Shown here: piece after piece, positions 15,101-20,537 of the stretch
Position numbering within the stretch: the stretch's first letter is position 1
Layout of the letters: every line of letters starts with the position of its first letter
Origin: a virus
DNA: 20,537 bases
Strand: one strand, 5' to 3'
Virus record (IMG/VR): IMGVR_UViG_3300005536_000019
Coordinates: 1-20,537 of that record
The notes under the pieces: model-generated
Told to the model about the DNA's origin: nothing
Seen by the model: the letters and a program-made list of their open reading frames with translations, nothing else
The model's database searches: none
Made by a program: the position numbers and the translations under genes

Positions 15101-15359
15101 CGGCGACGACACGACGGGCGCCATCACCGTCAATGTCTACCGCCAGAACATCGGCGAGTCCGTGACGCTCGCGTCCACGACGGCCGCGACCACCTCGACG
15201 GTCACGATCTCTGGCGACAGACTCATCGCCGTACACGCCGACAATATCGGCGAGGCGTTCCAACTCGAGGTCACGAAGGCGTCGCTCGCGGCGGGGCTCG
15301 ACATCTCCTACGCCTATGCCCTCGGTGAGGGGTACGGGCTTGAGAGCCACACGGGATGA
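12189..15359 (+). CDS. Large nozzle-like tail protein with inserted beta modules
   Basis: A 1056-residue protein starting at ATG 12189 with AGGAGAG just upstream. It opens like podovirus nozzle/stabilisation proteins: a G-V-x-T..DA..L.DGE..QADD..Y pattern (12-35), then RIFKAPGRTAYG. Inserted Thr/Ser-rich beta modules lie at 86-188 and 441-508. A fibronectin-like stretch is at about 285-405, and a jelly-roll-like region with ISLYTGG and HWIDSIEVRVYF is at 516-663. The part from 700 on (GDVFEGQAIYNDINNPSLLWAS, then QVFRKIGSVAIAFCRNALK, LYLTDGISVWPG) looks like the propeller that builds the tail tube in T7 gp12-type proteins. It is longer than T7 gp12 (about 800) because of the insertions. It should sit below the adaptor and carry the fibres; the modules may bind sugars. 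Confidence 0.7.
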   Translation: MASPFREMFHQGVVTARDASLLGDGELAQADDCIYRPNDPRIFKAPGRTAYGTVLATTVSGVTLTGTSMTKTNGFGTAVTTGITAGSTAATSAAAFTSNMVGMRVYGTGVDSPTYVRAFISSSSITLSRAANATNASAALVYSIHEPGDFVKGTNTAANTTISSVTDASTVVLDTAATTNGADTVVIAPPVKSLAFLSFPGTNKDVLLAYAGSKIYSSAYTGATGTFSSFITGLSNVGDESMEAIKAGNQYILLSTRNAPRIVTYKDVSGTDTLSSRLEGLQPVESFTAEVQTANQWPSNLGTGFYYFLVTEMTSPDEADEAEGTFSGTPQFVQISSTSTQSVIIRHPTTYNNGTDGLTPTATHWRVYMSPAQSTSTPVPGFDLFRRVATVSIAQTSVTLSDSNPITPNVSGFATDNVSPTASPAFLNQAGAIGSAAQTSGTASFANGSTSMSYSNAGASPTQGMPVYGTNIAPGTTVISITGGSSPWTLGLSKPTTGSNSGTYYVGGGTAVGNGSYATDNGVNGCSMNIKTFGFRNDPSNQYVGKTVIGVVVRINYQWNNLFGSDDAGNDRGFNISLYTGGALVGTKFNVGHKSGDGTTPSFGGNRFGAIECGGPADTWGRTWSTGLADFGDAATFKVNVTKAATAEVIQHWIDSIEVRVYFSGVDVNLDGEPFPTIIYTTQIGEQVSIGAAGPPPSADTGDVFEGQAIYNDINNPSLLWASLPDEYEKVPTLYQINISGSYYTPIQVFRKIGSVAIAFCRNALKRLNYFPTEADANAQRGRAWEDITTDLGLASHRGITPFDFPGRGPTGAFIGAAGLYLTDGISVWPGNVDLDWTNTVNTSKLDRCQLVNYPQLSVLAFYYVPTGGTYQTKCIYFCYHPSHLKQGNQLAAIGPCNVRAASAIRTNLANVTKLLTGNLSDGKVYVEDSGVTSEDTLVTITPTIRTRLIYPSDVGGEARLERLWLRIGGYGDDTTGAITVNVYRQNIGESVTLASTTAATTSTVTISGDRLIAVHADNIGEAFQLEVTKASLAAGLDISYAYALGEGYGLESHTG

Positions 15360-17494
15360 GGAACTGGAAACCGATTGACCCGCCGCGCGACATAGACCCT
15401 CGCGTGTACGAAATCCTCAAGCGCCTCAACCAGTTCGTCAACCAATCTCAGGCCGGCTTCGCGAAGCTCGACCGCGGAGAAACCACGGACGGGTCTTCGA
15501 GTGCACTCGGCGTGACGGATCACGGCCAACTCACCGGCCTCATCCCGACGTCGTCCGAGGCGAACGACGACCACACGCAGTACCTACTTCTCACGGGGCG
15601 GACCGGCGGGCAGTCGGTGGTCGCGGACCCAGGGACGACCGCGACCAGTATCACTCCCACGCTCACGCTCGCGAACTTCAACCTAAATTCGTCCATTGGT
15701 GCGCAGCGCATCACGCTCCTCGGCGGCGGGTCCAACAACGGTCAGATCAAGATCGAGACTAACAACCTCCTCCTAGTCGCGAGGGCCGGGAATACGGGTT
15801 GGAACTGGTTCACGGGCGCCGGGTTCGCCAACCTCACCGCCAACGGCAGTTCCAGCTTCGGCGGCGTCTCCGCCAACACTAGCTTCGTAGTGGCGGTCGA
15901 GCACGCGGGGGCGGACGTCGCGGCGCACACGCTCACCATCAAGGCGACGTCCGGGCAGACCGGTAGGCTCACGCTCTGGCAGGACAACGTCAGTACGACG
16001 CTCTCGTATATCCGGGCGAGCGATGGCGCGTTCGTGGGCCCGCTCGCGCCGAGCGGTACGGACGTGCACCCCGACAACATCTTTAAGATCGTGGGCTCTG
16101 CCGACGCGACCAAAGTCGTCATGATCGAGGTCGACGGCCTCACGACCGCGACCACGAGGACCATAACGGCACCCGATTACAGCGGGACGCTCATCCTCTC
16201 GCAGTCCACGGCCGGGCAGACGATCGGAGTGAGTGCGCACGCGAGCGGCGCGGCGAGTGACCTCGCAATCGAGGGCCGCCTTCTACTCGGGAATCAAATC
16301 GCTGGCTACACCACCAACGTGATGACGATCAATCACGGCCCAACTGCAACGGCCTTCAACGGCTTCCAGACCTCGTTCGATCTCGCGGGTATCTCGAGCG
16401 CCTTCTCTGGGTCCCTCCGCGCGTTCTCGAACACGATCTCGGGCACGCCCACGTCCTCGAGCGGGACGCTAGCCAACCTGACGTCGATGTTCAATACCAT
16501 CACGGCGAGCATCCCCACCGGCACCACCGTCACGCTCTTCACGACGGGCGACTTCATCACCAACCCCGTCCTCATCAACGGTACCGTCACGTCGCTCTTC
16601 GGAATCCGCGTGGCGTGCTATGGTTCCTCAAGCGCCCCCGTCGCGGGCGGCATCACCACCATGGCCGGGCTGAACGTCTCGGTCAATCAGCGCCAGTCCG
16701 CGATCTCTGGGACACTCAGGGGCATCACGTTCGAGCACCTGAGTCCCGGCAGTCCGGTGGGGGCGGTCGCGAACTTCGTAGGGATTGACTTCTCGGCCGC
16801 CAGCGTCATCGCGAACAACACGAACGTCGTCAACTGGACCGGACTCCGTGTAGTCAACGTCACGAACCCCACGGGCGTCAAGATCGCGATCGAGACGCAG
16901 ATGCCGTCGTGCTTCAACCAACTCCGGCTCGACGGTGCCGTCTCTGCGGTTACGCACTGGCTCGAGATCGCGGCCGGAACGACGACGATGGCCCCCATCA
17001 AGCTCACGAGCGCGACGCCCATCACGACCGCGGTCGCCGGGTGCATCGAGTTCCAGACGGACGACTTCTTTGCCACTATCACGACCGGAGCGGCGAGAAA
17101 AGCCTTTGTCCTAGATAATGGGACGCGGCTCACTTCGGGGCGGGTTCCCTTTGCCACCACGAACGGCCGCCTGACCGACGATGCCGACATGACTTTCGCG
17201 ACCGACACCCTGACGGTTACGAAGATTGCTGCACACCAACTAACAGGGGATTTGACGGTTGCCGACACCATCAACGTGATCCTCAATACCGGGACCGGAA
17301 CGAAGATTGGAACAGCGACCAATCAAAAAATTGGGTTCTGGAACGCGGCACCTATTGTCCAGCCTACTACGGCAGGGGCCGCAGCAACCTTTGTCGCGAA
17401 TACCTCTGGAATCGCGGACGACAGTGCGACTTTCGATGGCTACACACTTGGACAGGTAGTCAAGGCCCTACGAAACGCGGGCATTCTCGCGTAG
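15356..17494 (+). CDS. Tail fibre protein
   Basis: A 712-residue protein starting at ATG 15356 (ATGA overlap). The N-terminal 40 residues (MRNWKPIDPP, then YEILKRLNQFVNQ) would anchor it to the tail. Residues 55-86 carry DHGQLTGL and DDHTQYLLLTGRTGGQ, a familiar phage fibre motif. A long Thr/Ser/Gly-rich beta region follows (about 90-560). The C-terminus has NGRLTDDADMTF, then QKIGFWNAAPIVQP (near 660) and ends DGYTLGQVVKALRNAGILA, a common fibre-tip pattern. No catalytic motif, chaperone or self-cleaving peptidase domain was seen. Bases from about 17060 onward are less GC-rich (29 of 60 at 17281-17340, against 43 of 60 at 16981-17040), which suggests that the receptor-binding end was acquired separately. 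Confidence 0.82.
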   Translation: MRNWKPIDPPRDIDPRVYEILKRLNQFVNQSQAGFAKLDRGETTDGSSSALGVTDHGQLTGLIPTSSEANDDHTQYLLLTGRTGGQSVVADPGTTATSITPTLTLANFNLNSSIGAQRITLLGGGSNNGQIKIETNNLLLVARAGNTGWNWFTGAGFANLTANGSSSFGGVSANTSFVVAVEHAGADVAAHTLTIKATSGQTGRLTLWQDNVSTTLSYIRASDGAFVGPLAPSGTDVHPDNIFKIVGSADATKVVMIEVDGLTTATTRTITAPDYSGTLILSQSTAGQTIGVSAHASGAASDLAIEGRLLLGNQIAGYTTNVMTINHGPTATAFNGFQTSFDLAGISSAFSGSLRAFSNTISGTPTSSSGTLANLTSMFNTITASIPTGTTVTLFTTGDFITNPVLINGTVTSLFGIRVACYGSSSAPVAGGITTMAGLNVSVNQRQSAISGTLRGITFEHLSPGSPVGAVANFVGIDFSAASVIANNTNVVNWTGLRVVNVTNPTGVKIAIETQMPSCFNQLRLDGAVSAVTHWLEIAAGTTTMAPIKLTSATPITTAVAGCIEFQTDDFFATITTGAARKAFVLDNGTRLTSGRVPFATTNGRLTDDADMTFATDTLTVTKIAAHQLTGDLTVADTINVILNTGTGTKIGTATNQKIGFWNAAPIVQPTTAGAAATFVANTSGIADDSATFDGYTLGQVVKALRNAGILA

Positions 17495-17503
17495 GAGGCA
17501 AGA

Positions 17504-17827
17504 GTGCCGAATAAAACCCAGGCGAAGGCTGCGATAGACACGGCCGCAACGACAGTGAAGGCCGATATCGACAGCATCCTTCCCGTCGGTATTACCACCA
17601 TCACCAACGGACAAATCTCCTTCGCACCCCTGACATGGTCGATCTCTATGGACGCGGGAGGCTCGGCAGCGACCGCAGATTCGTGGGCCACGACGATCAC
17701 GACCAACCTCACGGCCGCCTCTAGAACGTACGCACTCAGACGGTCGGGGAGGCGTGGGGACGACACGATCAAGAACATCATCATCGTCACGGCAACGGCC
17801 ACGTACTTCATCACCAACGCAGGATAG
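17504..17827 (+). CDS. Hypothetical protein downstream of tail fibre
   Basis: A 107-residue protein starting at GTG 17504 with AGGAGG and a five-base spacer. It opens NKTQAKAAIDTAATTVKADI, an Ala/Lys helix, followed by ILPVGITTITNGQISF and a beta-type C-terminal half. I recall short phage proteins with a similar A..D.A...V..DID..LP.G.. start after fibre genes, but no function is known to me. It shares the lower GC of the fibre tip, so the two may have been transferred as one unit. Fibre assembly or tip accessory roles are possible. Confidence 0.55.
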   Translation: MPNKTQAKAAIDTAATTVKADIDSILPVGITTITNGQISFAPLTWSISMDAGGSAATADSWATTITTNLTAASRTYALRRSGRRGDDTIKNIIIVTATATYFITNAG

Positions 17828-17834
17828 GAGAACC

Positions 17835-18428
17835 ATGGACCCAATCACACTAGCGCTCATGGGCGGCGGGCTCCTCGGAGGGCTCCTCGGAGGCCGCGGA
17901 AAGGGTACGATCGACCCGCGCCTACTCGCCAGGATGTTCGGCCCGCAGGCGCTCGCGAGCGACACGCAGCAACTCTACGGTACGCTCGCGAACTCGCCGA
18001 TGTTCCAGATGCTCATGGCGCAGGCGAGCGCGCAAGGCACGTCGGCAGGCAACGCCACGAGGGCCAACTTCGCCCGCGCGGGACTCTCGAACTCTGGCGT
18101 CGGGGCCCTCGGTGGGGCCGTGTCGCGCGGGTTCGGGCAGAACCTCATCCTCGGCGCGCGCGGTAACCTCTGGGGTACGGCACTCAACGCCGCCCAGTCC
18201 AATCTCGCGAACCGAATGAACCTATGGGGTCAGAGCGCACTACAGGACCAGCAGCGCCCGACGATGCTACAGTCGTTTGGCAACGCGCTCACGGGCGCCG
18301 CGGGCGCGGGCCTCACGGCCCAACTATCGAACCGCCCACCCACGCAGACGAACGTCGTCTCGGCGCCCATGCGCCGCATCTCCGGCGGGCCACTCGGCAA
18401 CATGCAGCCCATCGGCTACCAGGGCTAG
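17835..18428 (+). CDS. Probable internal virion / ejection protein, Gly-rich N-terminus
   Basis: A 197-residue protein starting at ATG 17835 with ATAGGAG four bases upstream; an open frame from 17754 lies within the previous gene. The N-terminus ITLALMGGGLLGGLLGG is a Gly-zipper-like hydrophobic stretch that could insert in a membrane. The rest is Ala/Gln/Asn-rich and helical, with repeated small residues (QASAQGTSAGNATRANFARAG) and a Pro/Gly-rich tail. Gene position after the fibre and before two other helical proteins resembles the trio of internal proteins (T7 gp14-gp15-gp16) that leave the head first and make a channel in the host envelope. Composition and order are the only support. Confidence 0.6.
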   Translation: MDPITLALMGGGLLGGLLGGRGKGTIDPRLLARMFGPQALASDTQQLYGTLANSPMFQMLMAQASAQGTSAGNATRANFARAGLSNSGVGALGGAVSRGFGQNLILGARGNLWGTALNAAQSNLANRMNLWGQSALQDQQRPTMLQSFGNALTGAAGAGLTAQLSNRPPTQTNVVSAPMRRISGGPLGNMQPIGYQG

Positions 18429-18437
18429 GAGGACGCG

Positions 18438-19442
18438 ATGCCATTCGGATACCCGCTTCTCAGTCCCGTGACGCCGGCCAACGACTCAGCGCGCGCGTAC
18501 TTCAAGGAGTACGAGGACGTGATGGCGCCGGCGCTCGAGGCCAACAAGGTCGCGACCGAGCAGCGCTACCAGGCGACGGTCGACATGACGAACGCCGCCC
18601 TCTCCCACATCGAGGGCCTCCAGAACCCCGTCGCACCTCAACCGATCCCGAACATCAACCCGCTCGGCGCGGCCGCCGCGGGCTTCTTCGCGAACCTCAA
18701 CGCGAACCAGTCCGGGTCCGGCGCCACGCTCGGAGGGCTACAGAACACGCTCTCGAGCATGACGGCGGAGCAGAACCGCGTCGCGGACTCGAACGCGCAG
18801 GCCACGCAGGGCTTCCAACAGTTCAAGGCCCAGTCTACCGAGGACCTCCACATGCAACTCCTCAAGGCGCAGCGCGACAACGCGGCCGAGATGGGGGACC
18901 TCGACAAGACGTTCCAGTACAACAAGTCCCTCTACGCGCTCGAGCGCCAGAGGAAGAAGGAAGAACTCGCGGCGCAAGTAGAGGCGGCGCAGGGGAAGGC
19001 GACCGCCACGGGCGCGCAGCGCCTAAAGGAGATCGAGGCGCGCGCCGTTCAGGCGCGACTCACTGCCGGCGTCGTCGCCAAGTACCGCAAGGCGGCCGAG
19101 GGCCACGCCACGACCCCCGCGCAGCGCGCGCGGCTCGCGATGGCGAACGCGCAGGCCGCGGAACTGCGCGCGAACGTCGACGACATGCGCGGCGCGCGCG
19201 ACATCGCGGGCGACCCCCTCTACAGCGACGCCGAGATAGCGTCGAAGGAGGAGAGCGTGAAGGCGCAGATCAAGACCCTCTACGAGTCCGCCATCGCCGA
19301 CTTCGAGGCCGAGAAGGACAAGGGGACGCTCAATCCCCCGAAGGCTACCCAGGAAGCACCCACCACTCCGCCCGTCGGCTCTGACGCCGTGCGCGCTGCC
19401 GCGGAACGACTCCGCGGAACTGCTCTCTTCTCGCCCCAATAG
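18438..19442 (+). CDS. Probable internal virion protein, long helical
   Basis: A 334-residue protein starting at ATG 18438 with GGAGG at about 18428-18432. It is strongly helical with Ala, Gln, Glu and Lys throughout. A Pro/Gly break at about residues 65-80 and long charged helices from about 110 to 300 (LYALERQRKKEELAAQVEAA, RAVQARLTAGVVAKYRKAAEG) suggest coiled-coil or bundle structure. No enzyme motif is seen. Between a Gly-rich small protein and a longer protein, it fits the middle member of a podovirus ejection set (T7 gp15-like), though sequence similarity was not recognised. The C-terminal 40 residues are Pro/Thr-rich. Confidence 0.58.
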   Translation: MPFGYPLLSPVTPANDSARAYFKEYEDVMAPALEANKVATEQRYQATVDMTNAALSHIEGLQNPVAPQPIPNINPLGAAAAGFFANLNANQSGSGATLGGLQNTLSSMTAEQNRVADSNAQATQGFQQFKAQSTEDLHMQLLKAQRDNAAEMGDLDKTFQYNKSLYALERQRKKEELAAQVEAAQGKATATGAQRLKEIEARAVQARLTAGVVAKYRKAAEGHATTPAQRARLAMANAQAAELRANVDDMRGARDIAGDPLYSDAEIASKEESVKAQIKTLYESAIADFEAEKDKGTLNPPKATQEAPTTPPVGSDAVRAAAERLRGTALFSPQ

Positions 19443-19451
19443 GAGGCCCTC

Positions 19452-20537
19452 GTGGCCGAGCAGGTAGAAGTCAATCCGTACGACCACCCCAAGTTCACCG
19501 ACTCCGGCCAGGCCGCGGTCCACAACGGGCTCGTTTCCCTCATCCGGTCCAAGCTCGGCGACGACATGTCCGGGCTCAAGGACGACGAAATCCTCCAGGC
19601 GGCGCACCTCGCGTACGCGCCCGACATGCAGCCGGAGGACTTCATGGCGGGCGCCAAGCTCGTAATGTCGGAGCAGTTGCACGGCGCGGCCCAGAAGGAG
19701 GCCGACAAGCGCGCGACGGCCGCGGGAGTTGAGGGCCTACAGTCCAAGCTCTCGATCGCCAACGTCCACGTCGGGCCGACGCCCATTAAGGGCGTGGACG
19801 TGAGTGGCGTGCCGGGGGTTCAGGAACGTAAGGCCATCGGCGCGAAGGTCGCGGAAGTGGGTAAGGAAATCGGGAAGGGCGTGATCCGCTCTCTCGGCAC
19901 GCCGCTGCCCGCGCTCATGGAGTGGGTCGGGGCGCACGGGCTTGCGGACGAGGAGATCGCGCCGGGCGTCTACCAGACGCGCTTCGCCGGGCCGGAGGAG
20001 CAGCCGAAACTCGAGCGCGAGGCCGTCCGTAAGGTCGCGCAGTCTGCGCTCGACACGATCGGATACGGGCTCGGGGCGGCCGAGATCGGGGGTGCCATGC
20101 ACCTCCCGGGCTTCACGAACCTCTTCGCGCGCCTCGCGACGGAGGGCGCCGGGTGGGGCGCCACGTACGAGGGGATCGACGCCTCCGTCGCGGGCGAGTC
20201 GGCCGATAAGGTCGCCGGGCGCGCCGCCGCCGGCGCGGTCTTCGGCGCCGAGCTCACGCTCGCCGGTGGGGCCGTCCTCCACGGGGCGACCGAGGGGCTG
20301 TCGAAGCTCACCTCGAGGGCCCTCGAGGAGCAGTCGGCGAAGATCGCCGCATCCTCCAAGGCCCTCTCGGACTTCCCCGCCATGGGCCTCTCTCCGGGCG
20401 AGCACGTGGCGCTCGGCGTCCAGCGCGGCGGGACGGAGTCTCTCGCGCCCGAGGTCCAGAAGTTTGTCCAGATGGCGCAGCGGGGCGACATGGCGCCGCA
20501 GGACGCGGCCATTCACGTCCTCGGCAACCTCGGGATC
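19452..20537 (+). CDS. Large protein cut by window end, probable ejection protein
   Basis: The frame from GTG 19452 (AGGAGG at 19441-19446, five-base spacer) stays open for 362 codons to the last base, so the 3' end is missing. It opens MAEQVEVNPYDHPKFTDSGQ, continues with a helical acidic region, and has a KVAEVGKEIGKGVIRSLGTP segment (about 132-151). Small-residue stretches resembling membrane-active helices follow: IGYGLGAAEIGGAMHLPG (about 205-222) and AAAGAVFGAELTLAGGAVLHG (about 260-280). No transglycosylase, peptidase or other enzymatic motif appears in the visible part. Length and position suit the largest internal virion protein (T7 gp16-like) or a polyvalent protein; the missing end would decide. 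Confidence 0.6.
   Translation, partial: MAEQVEVNPYDHPKFTDSGQAAVHNGLVSLIRSKLGDDMSGLKDDEILQAAHLAYAPDMQPEDFMAGAKLVMSEQLHGAAQKEADKRATAAGVEGLQSKLSIANVHVGPTPIKGVDVSGVPGVQERKAIGAKVAEVGKEIGKGVIRSLGTPLPALMEWVGAHGLADEEIAPGVYQTRFAGPEEQPKLEREAVRKVAQSALDTIGYGLGAAEIGGAMHLPGFTNLFARLATEGAGWGATYEGIDASVAGESADKVAGRAAAGAVFGAELTLAGGAVLHGATEGLSKLTSRALEEQSAKIAASSKALSDFPAMGLSPGEHVALGVQRGGTESLAPEVQKFVQMAQRGDMAPQDAAIHVLGNLGI

Noticed and set aside
15356-17827. Diversity-generating retroelement acting on the fibre tip
   Set aside because: No reverse transcriptase gene and no template/variable repeat pair was seen in the window.
18224-19384. A 386-codon + strand frame overlapping two ejection-type genes
   Set aside because: The product is extremely Arg/Gly/Ala-rich and low-complexity, crosses two genes with good ribosome sites and known-type composition, and has no convincing start.
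421-20537. Very frequent CTCGAG palindromes
   Set aside because: They mostly arise in frame as Leu-Glu codons (CTC GAG) in a genome that prefers these codons, so no special signal is needed.

Overview
This window looks like the late, virion-building part of the genome of a short-tailed (podovirus-type) double-stranded DNA bacteriophage, or of a related prophage or metagenomic contig. All supported genes are on the + strand. They are packed head to tail with ATGA, GTGA and TAATG overlaps and purine-rich ribosome binding sites, as in one long transcription unit. Most of the window is very GC-rich with C/G-ending codons, which suggests a high-GC bacterial host. The host cannot be named from this sequence. 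No tRNA, rRNA, CRISPR array, integrase, repressor, replication gene or recognisable endolysin was seen.

Layout. Positions 1-260: AT-richer edge with one small unknown gene. 275-814: helix-turn-helix protein, the probable small terminase subunit. 795-2086: six tiny genes, the last a single-membrane-span, exported-looking protein. 2083-3825: large terminase with ATPase and nuclease motifs. 3812-4420: a DEDD-type 3'-5' exonuclease between terminase and portal. 4421-6310: portal. 6326-6718: small unknown. 6755-7654: probable scaffold. 7661-8650: major capsid protein of the SU10/DUF5309 type, followed by a 10-bp hairpin with a UUCG loop. 8706-9550: three small genes of unknown role. 9550-9897: a LAGLIDADG-type homing endonuclease of lower GC. 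9878-11290: a GT-B (GT4-like) glycosyltransferase. 11287-12180: head-tail adaptor. 12189-15359: giant nozzle-like tail protein. 15356-17494: tail fibre with an AT-richer tip. 17504-17827: small unknown. 17835-18428, 18438-19442 and 19452 to the right edge: three probable internal/ejection proteins, the last cut by the window end.

How the genes work together. The small and large terminase would pump DNA through the portal into a shell built from capsid and scaffold proteins. The adaptor and nozzle would then close the head and carry the fibre, and the ejection proteins would lead the DNA into the next host. The less standard pieces are the exonuclease inside the packaging cluster, the glycosyltransferase inside the head-tail cluster, and beta-rich modules repeated in both adaptor and nozzle. 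Also unusual are the mobile endonuclease and the compositionally distinct fibre tip. I see no wholly new multi-gene system; the exonuclease and glycosyltransferase placements are the best leads.
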